Source: Olivibacter domesticus (GTDB lineage Bacteria; Bacteroidota; Bacteroidia; Sphingobacteriales; Sphingobacteriaceae). Taken from it: a DNA stretch of 64,000 bases. Positions 18,422-28,011 of the stretch are shown here, in pieces. Location of the stretch: positions 310,001 to 374,000 of the forward strand of contig NZ_FOAF01000004.1 of the NCBI RefSeq assembly GCF_900109575.1, given 5' to 3'. Position 1 is the first letter of the stretch, and every line of letters begins with the position of its first letter. The notes beneath the pieces were generated by a model. The model was not told where the DNA came from, did not search any database, and saw nothing but the letters and a program-made list of their open reading frames with translations. Position numbers and translations under genes: made by a program.

Positions 18422-18460
18422 CTCAATCGGTTTGGTATATTAGGTAGGGTGAATTTGCTA

Positions 18461-18558
18461 ATTTTAACCGATAAATGCAACATAAATTGTAAAATAGGTT
18501 AAAATACGGTCAATATTTGTTAATTGATTACCAAAACACTACTCCTTAGGTTAAAATA
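18461..18558. promoter_or_regulatory. Triple GGTTAAAAT motif, candidate AraC operator
   Basis: GGTTAAAAT occurs in reverse at 18461-18469 and forward at 18497-18505 and 18549-18557; the two forward copies share TAGGTTAAAATA and start 52 bp apart (about five helical turns). They lie 40-137 bp upstream of the AraC regulator start. The remainder of the 18422-18935 gap, including a moderately GC-rich stretch at 18640-18740, shows no gene and no fold I can support. Confidence 0.35.
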
Positions 18559-18767
18559 TGAACAGCATAAGAGAAAAACAGTATAGATTATTAGCAAACA
18601 AATCATGAATTTTACCCTTTCATAACAATGATCCGTAAGTTGTCACCAGAATCAAAAGCAGGATTTAGGTTTCTGACATGGGTCGAGCAGACAAGCTAAT
18701 GCCGGTTTCAGGAAGAATGCAGGAGCAAAAACAAAAAGTCATCCTTTTAAATAATTTCAAAAGGTTA

Positions 18768-18800
18768 TTTGGTGTTTTTATAGCGACTCCTTTACCTTTG
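18768..18800 (+). promoter_or_regulatory. Promoter of the Xaa-Pro aminopeptidase / DPP-IV operon
   Basis: TTTG (18768-18771) and TACCTTTG (18793-18800, followed by C) are separated by 21 bp, an exact match to the Bacteroidota consensus. It leaves a 5' leader of about 130 nt before the ATG at 18936. Confidence 0.7.
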
Positions 18801-18935
18801 CAGTTCATCCGTAATTAATTTTTGGTCCAACGGCTGGCAGGAGGCTTAACATATTAAAAATTGCCTTATACTAGGTGACAGCAATTGAATTTTAAACAAG
18901 AACGGATCATAATTTAAACACCTATTTTATTAAAT

Positions 18936-20330
18936 ATGTTTCACTCGAGTACTTATATTGATCGTCGTAAGCAGTTAAAAACAACTATCTCAAAAGGAAT
19001 TTTATTGTTTATTGGAAATAATGAGAGCCCCATGAATTATGCAGATAATGCTTTTCCTTTTCGACAGGACAGTTCTTTTTTATATTATTTTGGTATTCAA
19101 GAGCCAAAACTTGCAGCCGTCATTGACCTTGATGAAAATAAGGATATTTTGTTTGGTGACGAGTTAACCATTGATGAAATTGTATGGATGGGTCGACAGG
19201 AAACACTCCAGGAAAAATGTAGAAAGGTAGGCATTGAGGATATACAACCTTCTTCACAATTAGCACCCTATCTACAAAAAGCATTACGGCAACAAAGAGT
19301 TATTCATTTCCTTCCTCCGTATCAGTCAGAGAATAAATTAAAACTCATCGACCTGTTAGGTCTTAGTCTGAAAGAATTAGCTAGCCAGGCATCTGCACCC
19401 TTTATCCAAGCGGTAGTAGCACAACGTTCGGTAAAAAGTCAGGAAGAGGTTACGCAAATTGAAACAGCGGTAAATACATCCGTTGATATGCATCTGTTAG
19501 CCATGCGATTGGCAAAAGCAGGAACGACAGAATTGCAAGTAGCGAATGCTATACAAGAAATGGCTCAAAATGCCGGAGGTCGTTTAGCTTATCCAACCAT
19601 TTTATCTGTGCATGGTGAAATATTGCATAATCATAAGCACTTGAACACGTTGAGAGATGGTCAGTTAGTATTAAACGATTCAGGTGCGGAAACCGCCATG
19701 GGTTATGCCGGAGATCTCACCAGAACGTTTCCTGTAGGCAAGACGTTCACAAATAAACAAAAAGAGATTTATAACATCGTACTAGAAGCGCTACAGCAAT
19801 CATCCGCATTACTTGCTCCTAGTGTTCGTTATTTAGACGTTCACTTCAAAGCTTGTAGCACCTTAGTAGAAGGACTAAAATCTATTGGACTCATGAAAGG
19901 CAATACCGAAGAGGCGGTAGCTTTAGGTGCTCATACATTATTTTTTCAATGCGGCACGGGACATATGATGGGGCTCGATGTACATGATATGGAGGACCTT
20001 GGAGAACAATATGTAGGTTATACCGAAACATTGAAGAAAGATACCACCACCTTTGGCCTTAAATCTCTTCGTCTGGGAAAAGAATTGGCCGCAGGTTATG
20101 TGCTAACTGTAGAACCCGGTATTTATTTTATTCCCGAATTATTTTCTCGCTGGAAAGCAGAAAATAAGTTAAAGGATTTTATTAATTACAATGAAGTTGA
20201 AAAATACCTTAGTTTTGGAGGAGTACGTATAGAAGACAATTATCTTGTCACAGATACGGGATACAAAAAGCTAGGGAAAGAATTAGCTAAAACAATAGAG
20301 GAAGTAGAGGAGATTAGAAAAGACATATAA
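18936..20330 (+). CDS. pepP: Xaa-Pro aminopeptidase (M24B)
   Basis: A 464-residue dinuclear metallopeptidase that removes the N-terminal residue preceding proline. The N-terminal creatinase-like domain spans about 1-160 and the pita-bread catalytic domain about 165-450. All five metal ligands are seen: D248 in LNDSGAE, D260 in AGDLTRTF, H343 in GTGHMMGLDVHD, E393 in TVEPGIYF and E433 in VRIEDNY. There is no signal peptide, so it acts in the cytoplasm on imported peptides. It is 10 bp upstream of the DPP-IV gene and divergent from the hydroxyproline cluster, which suits joint use of proline/hydroxyproline-rich peptides. Confidence 0.95.
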   Translation: MFHSSTYIDRRKQLKTTISKGILLFIGNNESPMNYADNAFPFRQDSSFLYYFGIQEPKLAAVIDLDENKDILFGDELTIDEIVWMGRQETLQEKCRKVGIEDIQPSSQLAPYLQKALRQQRVIHFLPPYQSENKLKLIDLLGLSLKELASQASAPFIQAVVAQRSVKSQEEVTQIETAVNTSVDMHLLAMRLAKAGTTELQVANAIQEMAQNAGGRLAYPTILSVHGEILHNHKHLNTLRDGQLVLNDSGAETAMGYAGDLTRTFPVGKTFTNKQKEIYNIVLEALQQSSALLAPSVRYLDVHFKACSTLVEGLKSIGLMKGNTEEAVALGAHTLFFQCGTGHMMGLDVHDMEDLGEQYVGYTETLKKDTTTFGLKSLRLGKELAAGYVLTVEPGIYFIPELFSRWKAENKLKDFINYNEVEKYLSFGGVRIEDNYLVTDTGYKKLGKELAKTIEEVEEIRKDI

Positions 20331-20340
20331 TAATACACAC

Positions 20341-22530
20341 ATGAATAAAAACATAAACCAACTATTATGGGCGTGCTGCCTCTTTTTCGGTACCCTTTCT
20401 GTAAATCTCTTATTTGCCCAACCTGGTGTAAAAACCCAATGGAGCAAAGATGGAAATGCCTATTATGAAATAGAACAGGGAAAAATAGTAGAGATCAAGT
20501 TGCTGGATCCAACCCATCCAACAAGTTATTTAGACGCGGCCCAGTTAACCCCTAAAGATAGCAGCGGCCCGTTAAATATTCGATCTTTTACTATTTCGGA
20601 CAATCGGCAAAAAGTATTAATCTTCACCAATACTAAAAAAGTTTGGCGTTATCACACCCGTGGAGATTATTGGATTTATGATTTAAACAAAAAACAATTA
20701 ACACAATTAGGAAAAAACCTACCTGCCTCCTCATTGATGTTTGCCAAGCTTTCCCCTGATGGCACACAAGTAGCTTATGTTAGTAAACACAACTTATATA
20801 CCGAGGACCTGGCAACCAACACCGTTACTCAGCTAACAACGGATGGTACAGACCGCATCATTAACGGTACATTCGATTGGGTTTATGAAGAAGAATTTGG
20901 TTGCCGTGACGGTTTCCGCTGGTCGTCGGACAGTAAACATATTGCCTATTGGAAAATTGATGCGCGCACCATTCGTAATTACCTCATGCTAAACACGACT
21001 GATTCTACTTACTCTTTTACGATTCCTGTTGAGTATCCTAAAGCGGGGCAAAATCCAAGCGCCTGTACTGTTCATGTAGTGAATATTAACACAAAGGAAA
21101 GTAAGCAGATGAATGTTCCAGGCGACCCCATACAACACTATATTCCACGTATGGAATGGACTTTGGATGGAAAGGCACTTATTATACAGCAGCTGAACCG
21201 CAAGCAGAATGAAAGTAAGTTAATACTTTGTCAGATCGCTGATGGATCAGCAAAAGATATTTACCGGGAAAATGATGATGCTTGGATAGATATAAAATCT
21301 CGTTGGAATGACGATGACCCAAGCGGTTGGGAGTGGCTAGATGAAGGTCAATCATTTCTATGGGTAAGTGAAAAAGACGGTTGGCGTCATATTTACAAAA
21401 TAGATTTAAAAGGAAAGGAAACATTGCTTACAGCAGGCGAATATGACATCATTGCAATTGATCTGATAGATGAAACCAATCAAAAGATATATTTCAGTGC
21501 TTCCCCTGAGAATGCAACACAAAAGTATCTGTATCAAATTTCTTTAAAAGGCGGGAAAGCAAAACAAATCTCTCCTGACGATGAAATAGGAACCCATAGT
21601 TATCAAATTTCTCCAAATGGAAAAATAGCACAACATGAATTTAGCAGTAGTATGACCTATCGTTCAGGTGCTGTGGTAAGTTTACCTGACCATAAAGAAA
21701 AATTTGCTGCGCCAGTCCACCGAGATCTTCCTACAAATAGCCCTAAACCAGAATTTTTTAAAATTAAAACGGTAGACGGTATAGAGATGGACGGGTGGAT
21801 GGTAAAACCAACAAATTTTGATCCAGCTAAAAAATATCCTGTAGTATTTATGGTGTATGGTGAGCCCGCTGGACAAACGGTTACCGACACCTACGGCATC
21901 GGTTCAAACCGACTCTATGAGGGGAGCATGGCAGATGACGGATATCTTTATCTATCAGTAGAAAATCGCGGAGCACCTGCACCCAAAGGAAGAGCATGGA
22001 GAAAAGCAATCTATGGCAATATCGGCACCCTTAATATCCGAGATCAGGCAATGGCTGCCAAGGAAATACTCAAATGGGGTTTTGTGGATGCTGACCGCGT
22101 AGCTGTATGGGGATGGAGTGGTGGCGGTTCATCCACCCTAAATTTACTATTCCAATATCCTGAAATTTACAAAACAGGAATTGCTGTGGCTGCTGTAGGG
22201 AATCAATTGATGTATGATAATATTTATCAGGAACGTTATATGGGAGTACCTCCGGAAGCAGAACAAAATTATATTAAAGGATCTCCCATTACGCATGCTA
22301 AAAACCTGCAAGGTAATTTATTATATATTCACGGTACGGGAGACGATAATGTGCATTATCAAAACGCTGAAATGCTAATCAATGAATTAGTAAAACATAA
22401 TAAACAATTTCAGTTAATGTCTTACCCAAATCGCACACATTCTATTTCAGAAGGCGCAGGAACGTCGGCGCATTTGGCAAGATTATATACGAACTATTTG
22501 AAACAGTATTGCACTCCGGGAGGAAGATGA
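20341..22530 (+). CDS. Dipeptidyl peptidase IV (S9B)
   Basis: Exported serine peptidase of 729 residues that cleaves Xaa-Pro dipeptides from N-termini. It has a signal peptide (1-27, ending LLFAQ), an eight-bladed propeller (about 60-440) carrying the DPP-IV substrate-anchoring Glu motif DWVYEEEFG (179-187), and an alpha/beta hydrolase domain. The triad is S593 in GWSGGGSST, the Asp in HGTGDDNVHY (668-669) and H700 in NRTHSI. The Glu motif distinguishes true DPP-IV from other S9 enzymes. It is in one operon with the Xaa-Pro aminopeptidase and should work in the periplasm. Confidence 0.95.
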   Translation: MNKNINQLLWACCLFFGTLSVNLLFAQPGVKTQWSKDGNAYYEIEQGKIVEIKLLDPTHPTSYLDAAQLTPKDSSGPLNIRSFTISDNRQKVLIFTNTKKVWRYHTRGDYWIYDLNKKQLTQLGKNLPASSLMFAKLSPDGTQVAYVSKHNLYTEDLATNTVTQLTTDGTDRIINGTFDWVYEEEFGCRDGFRWSSDSKHIAYWKIDARTIRNYLMLNTTDSTYSFTIPVEYPKAGQNPSACTVHVVNINTKESKQMNVPGDPIQHYIPRMEWTLDGKALIIQQLNRKQNESKLILCQIADGSAKDIYRENDDAWIDIKSRWNDDDPSGWEWLDEGQSFLWVSEKDGWRHIYKIDLKGKETLLTAGEYDIIAIDLIDETNQKIYFSASPENATQKYLYQISLKGGKAKQISPDDEIGTHSYQISPNGKIAQHEFSSSMTYRSGAVVSLPDHKEKFAAPVHRDLPTNSPKPEFFKIKTVDGIEMDGWMVKPTNFDPAKKYPVVFMVYGEPAGQTVTDTYGIGSNRLYEGSMADDGYLYLSVENRGAPAPKGRAWRKAIYGNIGTLNIRDQAMAAKEILKWGFVDADRVAVWGWSGGGSSTLNLLFQYPEIYKTGIAVAAVGNQLMYDNIYQERYMGVPPEAEQNYIKGSPITHAKNLQGNLLYIHGTGDDNVHYQNAEMLINELVKHNKQFQLMSYPNRTHSISEGAGTSAHLARLYTNYLKQYCTPGGR

Positions 22531-22534
22531 GTTT

Positions 22535-22665
22535 ACTTTTTGTCTTCAGCCACAAAAGTAACAAAAAAGGCCGCGGCTGTGCCTGATGCTACATCGTTTC
22601 TGCATTAAATACTTTTCAGCTTCCGCGTCAGCCAAGGCCGAAAAAGCAGGACGATAAGTCCCTGC
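22535..22665. repeat. Intergenic palindromic (REP-like) element
   Basis: Three stem-loops lie in tandem in the 193-bp gap. They are ACTTTTTGT (22535-22543) with ACAAAAGT (22552-22559), GGCCGCGGCTG (22569-22579) with CAGCCAAGGCC (22629-22639, 9 of 11 paired), and a GCAGGAC/GTCCCTGC hairpin at 22646-22665. The layout and the phrase CACAAAAGTAACAAAAAAGG resemble dispersed repeats seen between genes in Sphingobacteriaceae. Only one copy is in this window. Confidence 0.4.
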
Positions 22666-22723
22666 GCTAAACCATAGTAAATGAAAAGCGATATCGAAAA
22701 AAATAAGTTTATCATTAATCAAC

Positions 22724-24394
22724 ATGTTTAAATTAAACTATCAAAAAATATTATACATCCTATCAATGGCTGTGTTACCATTGGCAGGTTCTGCGCAGCT
22801 GCTCATAAAAGACCAGCCAGTATTTACAAAAGCAGATTCCTTACGGGGCACCTTGACCCCGTTACGTACCTCCTATGATATCAAATACTACCACTTAGAC
22901 GTAAAAGTAGATATCGACAATAAGTTCATCAGTGGCAGCAATCTCTTTAAATTTGAGGCAGTCACAGATTTCAAGAAGCTACAGTTCGATCTATTCGCCA
23001 ACTTAAAAGTTGAAAAAGTGGTATACCATGGCCAAGCAATACCCTTTACGCGTGAATTCAATGCTGTCTTTGTTAACTTCCCTACGGAAATTAAAGAAGG
23101 TGCGTTAGACTCTATGCAAGTATTCTACTCGGGCAATCCACAGGTAGCCAAGCGAGCGCCCTGGGATGGCGGTTTTGTATTTTCAAAAGATAGTAAAGGA
23201 AAACCATGGGTAGCTACTGCTTGTCAAGGTTTGGGTGCCAGTGTTTGGTGGCCTACTAAAGATCATCAAGCGGACGAAGTAGATAGCATGCTCATCAGTA
23301 TCCGTGTACCGAAAGGCCTAAGTGACGTTTCTAATGGCCGACTTGTAAAGAAAACCAACCATAAAGATGGCTATACACAATTTGATTGGTTTGTCAGCAA
23401 TCCCATAAACAATTATAGTGTTTCCGTAAATATTGGCGACTATGTTAATTTTACAGACACTTACCAAGGAGAAAAAGGAGCATTAGATTTAAGCTACTGG
23501 GTATTGCGTGAAAATGAGGCGAAAGCAAAGAAGTTTTTTCCTACTAATGTTATACCCATGCTTAAAGCCTTTGAGCATTGGTTTGGCCCCTATCCGTTCT
23601 ATGAAGACAGTTATAAACTCGTGGATGTCCCCTATACCGGTATGGAACATCAAAGTGCTGTAACCTATGGTAATGGATATGCAAACGGTTATCGGGGCAG
23701 AGATGCCTCTGATACGGGATGGGGCATGAAATGGGATTTCATCATCGTGCATGAAAGCGGACATGAATGGTTTGGCAATAACATCACCTCCAAAGATCTT
23801 GCTGATATGTGGATACATGAAAGCTTCACCAATTATTCGGAAGCCTTGTTTGTTGATTATAATTATGGAAAAGAGGCCGGAGAAGCCTACGTGCACGGCA
23901 TACGAAGCGGCATACAGAACGATAATCCCGTACAGGGTCCTTATGGGGTAAATCAAGAAGGGTCTGGTGATATGTATCCAAAAGGGGGCGTTTTATTGAA
24001 TATGATCCGCACCATTATTAATAACGACGAACAATGGAGGCAGATTTTGCGCGGTTTAAATAAAACATTTTATCATCAGACCGTTAATTATGAAGATATT
24101 GTAAACTTCATCAGCGAGCAATCAGGCAAGAATTTAAATCCGGTATTTGATCAATATATCAAACATACTAATATCCCAACCCTTGAATTCAGATTTAAAG
24201 AAAACAAATTATATAGCCGTTGGATTGCCGATGTTGCCGACTTTAGCATGCCTGTTAAAGTGCGTGTAAAAGGGGGGCAATATCAATTTATTAACCCTGA
24301 TAGATCATGGAAGAAAGTAGATATCACGGGTGCTACTAAAGAGAACTTAGAAGTAGATACTTTTAATTATTATATTGGAGTATTAGTGGAGTAG
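22724..24394 (+). CDS. M1-family metallo-aminopeptidase, exported
   Basis: A 556-residue zinc aminopeptidase with a signal peptide (about 1-24, ending AGSAQ). The N-terminal beta-saddle domain spans about 45-245 and the catalytic domain follows. It has the exopeptidase motif GMEHQ (306-310), zinc motif H343-E344-S-G-H347 and third ligand E366 (WIHESFTNYSEALF). It is much shorter than typical 850-residue M1 enzymes because it lacks the large C-terminal helical domain, a compact form that is common in Bacteroidota. It lies downstream of the DPP-IV gene behind a REP-like spacer and probably releases single residues from exported-side peptides. Confidence 0.93.
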   Translation: MFKLNYQKILYILSMAVLPLAGSAQLLIKDQPVFTKADSLRGTLTPLRTSYDIKYYHLDVKVDIDNKFISGSNLFKFEAVTDFKKLQFDLFANLKVEKVVYHGQAIPFTREFNAVFVNFPTEIKEGALDSMQVFYSGNPQVAKRAPWDGGFVFSKDSKGKPWVATACQGLGASVWWPTKDHQADEVDSMLISIRVPKGLSDVSNGRLVKKTNHKDGYTQFDWFVSNPINNYSVSVNIGDYVNFTDTYQGEKGALDLSYWVLRENEAKAKKFFPTNVIPMLKAFEHWFGPYPFYEDSYKLVDVPYTGMEHQSAVTYGNGYANGYRGRDASDTGWGMKWDFIIVHESGHEWFGNNITSKDLADMWIHESFTNYSEALFVDYNYGKEAGEAYVHGIRSGIQNDNPVQGPYGVNQEGSGDMYPKGGVLLNMIRTIINNDEQWRQILRGLNKTFYHQTVNYEDIVNFISEQSGKNLNPVFDQYIKHTNIPTLEFRFKENKLYSRWIADVADFSMPVKVRVKGGQYQFINPDRSWKKVDITGATKENLEVDTFNYYIGVLVE

Positions 24395-24416
24395 TAAAAT
24401 CAATGTTTACGCCTTG

Positions 24417-24474
24417 AAGCTTGGAAACTTTATAAACCTAACCAAATTTATAAAGCTTCCGAGCTTTTTATTTT
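24417..24474 (+). terminator. Intrinsic terminator after the M1 peptidase gene
   Basis: A 20-bp inverted repeat (24417-24436 with 24447-24466, 18 pairs plus one wobble) with a 10-nt loop runs into TTTTTATTTT. The remaining 24475-24803 sequence before the convergent DUF885 gene shows nothing recognisable. Confidence 0.85.
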
Positions 24475-24803
24475 ATAGCTTTATTCCTATGCTTAGACAG
24501 GGCTAAGGCAGGCTTAAGCTAGCAACATGCTTATGTCGATCTAGGGAGAAAGCAGGGTGATTATAGTATGTTTATAGGGTCATTCTATAGTGTTTATTGG
24601 GTGTTTGTTATGCCATTGTAGCAAGAAGCCTATATTGGAGTTAAACACAATTTCTTTTTAGGAATAATTTTATCCTTAAAGTAGTTACTTCTTAGTATAA
24701 ACCCCATATTCTCTATTCAATAAGTGACCACACTATTCATCTGAAGTAAAAATGAGCATTAAGTATTAGCATTGCCCTATTAATATGGAAGCCATTACGA
24801 AAA

Positions 24804-26552
24804 CTAGTTATAAAACTTCCATTTGGTCTGATAATTTACTTCCAACGGTTTTTCTAACAAAATAGCGCTGATCATTTCAACAGGCATAGCATTCAATTTC
24901 AGCACCGTATCATGAAACTCTTTCAAGGTGTATCTACCAGATTTTAGTGCCTCTCGCTGCAGGGCATAGAATTGCAGTCCACCAATATAGTAAGACACTT
25001 GATAGAGCGGAAAAGCTTGGCTATCCCTCGAAAGCGGCCAATTGAGTTCACTTTCTACGTTTGCCCGTTCATGGCCAACCTCCTCTACCAGAAAGTTGGC
25101 ACATTGTTCGGGCGACCATTTTCCTAAATGAAAATTAAGCTGAAAGATTATACGCGCACAACGATACTTCCGCCAAAATAACATGCCCATTTTTTCTTCG
25201 GGTGTACGGGCAAAACCTTTATCCCACAGGAGCATTTCCCAATAAAGAGCCCAACCCTCCATCCAAAACGGTGTGTCAAAATTTCTATAGGTTCTATTCC
25301 GGGCATTCATAAAAAACTCTAAGTTGTGTCCTGCAATTAATTCATGGTGTACCGTTGCCCTTGAAAAGTATGGATTGTTACCGAGCATCCGCATCTGAGC
25401 TAAATCATAATCCATCGTATTAGTTGGATAGGTGACACTGATTTCCCATCCACCGGTAAAGAAAGCATTTGATTTTTGGCGTTCAGGTGACATCATTATC
25501 ATTCCCCAGGTCTCTTCCGCGAGCGGTGGAATACTTATTAAATCGTTCTTTTTCAAGAAATCTATCGATTCTTTGTACAGCTTATTAATAGCTTCGGGCT
25601 GCTTGCCCGGAGGCACAGCGCTTTGTTTCACCTTTTCGAGTGCGGCCTTCCAGTTAGTACCGTAACCCATTTCTTTGGTGGCTTTCTGCATTTCTTCTTG
25701 ACACCAAGCCATTTCCTTATGCGCAATGGCCAGCAACTCTTCCGGGCTGTAATTCACCATCTCCAATTTCAAAAGACGCAGGAGCTCCTCTCTACCGATA
25801 GGTGAGCGGGTATAAATCCCCATCTTATTGGGCTGTTGCTTCGTTTTAAAAGCTTGTGAATAGCGATCTAAAGCATTGTCGGCCTGCTGGTAGGAGGTGG
25901 GTACCCACCAGGTAAAGGCCGGATCATAACCATTGTAAAACTGGAAGATACTGTTCGCAGTTTTTTGTAATAGCTGAAGCTCCTCCTGCGCAATCCGAAT
26001 CTGTTCTGGAGTTAGCTCCACCGCTCCTAGTTTCGTTATCAGCATTGGCACTTCCTTAGCTACCTTATTAAAATTAGCTGCCACACGAGGAGCATCCAGC
26101 GGTTGTCCCCGTCTACGCAAGCGCTCCAAAGAAAAAAGACTATCGGCAAAAGGAAACCAATTTTGCAACTCAGCCATCGCAGTAACCTGCCGGTTAATAA
26201 GGTGCAGATTTTCTTTTAGATCCCTAGTGAATAAGAGGTAGTCTACCTTACATTCCTGTGGAAGTGACTTAAATTGAACAGTCTTCAGTTTTGCGACATA
26301 TTTTTCATTCAATTCTTTTAAGCGATTTTGCCGATCGGGTGAACCCATCCCTTCGGCGGGACGATATCGGGGTGCATTTTCTGAAGGTGAGTAAAAACGA
26401 TAAATGGCTGCTTCGTCAGCTTCAAACTGTTGCATCAAATAAGGGATTTCCTGACAAGGGACATATAGTTCAGGAGAAATCTGCGCTTTAACCGAATGCC
26501 AATTGACAAAAAGCGGTATAACAGCTATTGATAAAAAAAATTTCTTTTGCAT
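24804..26552 (-). CDS. DUF885-family metallopeptidase-like protein, exported
   Basis: A 582-residue protein starting at the ATG at 26552, which gives a good signal peptide (MQKKFFLSIAVI, ending SVKAQ); a TTG three codons upstream is less likely. It has the DUF885 gluzincin-like motif HELIAGH (His403, Glu404, His409) and a downstream Glu432 in FWMEGWALYWE, consistent with zinc binding. Its function is predicted as periplasmic peptidase, but the family is little characterised. It is the last gene of a SusC-SusD-DUF885 operon (45-bp gap from SusD), implying that it acts on peptides brought in by that transporter. A close paralogue sits at 53504-55288. Confidence 0.88.
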   Translation of the reverse strand: MQKKFFLSIAVIPLFVNWHSVKAQISPELYVPCQEIPYLMQQFEADEAAIYRFYSPSENAPRYRPAEGMGSPDRQNRLKELNEKYVAKLKTVQFKSLPQECKVDYLLFTRDLKENLHLINRQVTAMAELQNWFPFADSLFSLERLRRRGQPLDAPRVAANFNKVAKEVPMLITKLGAVELTPEQIRIAQEELQLLQKTANSIFQFYNGYDPAFTWWVPTSYQQADNALDRYSQAFKTKQQPNKMGIYTRSPIGREELLRLLKLEMVNYSPEELLAIAHKEMAWCQEEMQKATKEMGYGTNWKAALEKVKQSAVPPGKQPEAINKLYKESIDFLKKNDLISIPPLAEETWGMIMMSPERQKSNAFFTGGWEISVTYPTNTMDYDLAQMRMLGNNPYFSRATVHHELIAGHNLEFFMNARNRTYRNFDTPFWMEGWALYWEMLLWDKGFARTPEEKMGMLFWRKYRCARIIFQLNFHLGKWSPEQCANFLVEEVGHERANVESELNWPLSRDSQAFPLYQVSYYIGGLQFYALQREALKSGRYTLKEFHDTVLKLNAMPVEMISAILLEKPLEVNYQTKWKFYN

Positions 26553-26606
26553 TTCTTTCAAATAGAAAACGCCAAACCTCTTGATTTGGCGCTAAAAAAT
26601 GAATAA

Positions 26607-28001
26607 CTATTGCGCATCCCACCAAACACGTTTGGTAAGTGCATCGGCACTCTGTTGAGGTTGCGGATTATTGGTCAACTCATTCAATGGATAAAGCATC
26701 TTCCTCGGAATATCGGAAACAGCATTTTGCACTTTATTAATTGCAGGATATCCTGTTCTACGCCAATCATTAAATATCTCTGGTGAGAGAAAATTGACAA
26801 CGGCTTTTTCTTCCATCATGTACGACAAAGCGTTATCAGCATTGATATTTCCTCTGCTCGCTAAATAGGTAGCGATAGCAGTGCTAGACGAAACACCAAT
26901 ATGAGCCATGTCTGCTTCAATTGCCTGCCGATAAAAAGGAGCTGCCGTCTCTAGCCCTGACAAGATTAAAGTAGCTTCCGCTTTCAGTAATAGCGCTTCT
27001 CTATAGTTAATTAAGTATAGCGGCGAATTAGCATTTGCATAAAATGAACCCCCTAAAGAATATTCTTCCAATGCGCCTATTCCTGCGGAACCGATCGATC
27101 TTCCTTTGTAATTATTATTTAACTTCGATCGCGATATCAGTTTATCTAGCCGAGGGTCGGCTCTACTAACCAATGAATCAACCGTTTTAGAAGATAAAAC
27201 GATTGTTTCAACAGGTAAAAAGTTTCTGTACCACCGATTTTCTCTACCAGAAGTTCCATCATATACCAAACACAAATCATCATCATTACTTTGCATACCA
27301 TTCTCTAAGGCATTTAATGCTAATTGTGCCTGTTCTGTTGCATTGTGATTTGGCGCTTTACTTAAATGCATATAATACCTTGCTTTAAGTGTATAGGCAG
27401 CTTTAACCCATTGTTCTGTATTTCCATTATAAAAAAAATCACGATCGCCAGGAGCAGAGCCTTCCCCCGTAGTCAGTTTTGCTATCGCTTCATCCAACAA
27501 CGATTGAATAGTTGTATACACCGTTTCCTGGCTATCATAGGCAGGACGAAAAGTTTCAGTAGCATTTAAGCCTTGCGAATAGGGAACATCCCCCCACATA
27601 TCAGTAGCATAGGCAATGGTATAAGCGGTCAATACATTAGCGATACCAGCATAGATATCGTTTCCTTTCTCATCTGCTTGTTCTTTAAGCAATTTTAAAT
27701 TCTGCAAACAGTCGGTATACGTATACCGCCAAGTATCATTCAAATCCACCGGATTCAACAGATACGTTCCGGTATTTGGAGGTGCTTGATTAAGGGCTAT
27801 TAACTGCATAAAATGAGCCGCGTTAATAGATGCCCAGCCAGCCACCACATTGTGAACAAGGTTAAATTCAATTGCTGGAAGGATTAATGATTCCTGTACG
27901 GTAGAAGGTTGATTAGGATTTTCATTTACATCCAAAAACTTTTCACAGCTAGAAAAAGTCAACGCTGCAAAGGTAGTTATATAAGCTATGTATGATTTCA
28001 T
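26607..28001 (-). CDS. SusD/RagB-family outer-membrane lipoprotein
   Basis: A 464-residue surface substrate-binding lid of the adjacent SusC-type channel. The signal ends in a lipobox with Cys19 (LTFSSCEKF), followed by DVNENPNQPS, typical of the SusD-like_2 subgroup. The body is helical TPR-like with RYYMHLSKAPN and a C-terminal MMEEKAVVNFLSPEIFNDWRRTGYP. It is 10 bp downstream of its SusC partner. Association with a peptidase rather than with glycosidases suggests peptide substrates, as in RagAB. Confidence 0.93.
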   Translation of the reverse strand: MKSYIAYITTFAALTFSSCEKFLDVNENPNQPSTVQESLILPAIEFNLVHNVVAGWASINAAHFMQLIALNQAPPNTGTYLLNPVDLNDTWRYTYTDCLQNLKLLKEQADEKGNDIYAGIANVLTAYTIAYATDMWGDVPYSQGLNATETFRPAYDSQETVYTTIQSLLDEAIAKLTTGEGSAPGDRDFFYNGNTEQWVKAAYTLKARYYMHLSKAPNHNATEQAQLALNALENGMQSNDDDLCLVYDGTSGRENRWYRNFLPVETIVLSSKTVDSLVSRADPRLDKLISRSKLNNNYKGRSIGSAGIGALEEYSLGGSFYANANSPLYLINYREALLLKAEATLILSGLETAAPFYRQAIEADMAHIGVSSSTAIATYLASRGNINADNALSYMMEEKAVVNFLSPEIFNDWRRTGYPAINKVQNAVSDIPRKMLYPLNELTNNPQPQQSADALTKRVWWDAQ

Positions 28002-28011
28002 TTTTTTACGA

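Noticed and set aside
18604-18630. Partial resemblance (CCTTTCATAACAATGA) to the 29-bp boxes
   Set aside because: Only the central part matches and the palindrome is lost, so it was not counted as a third box.
18640-18740. GC-richer stretch considered as a riboswitch or tRNA-like element
   Set aside because: No consistent nested pairing, no T-loop and no known riboswitch core could be drawn.
23489-23956. 155-codon minus-strand open frame
   Set aside because: Antisense to the catalytic domain of the M1 peptidase; shadow frame.
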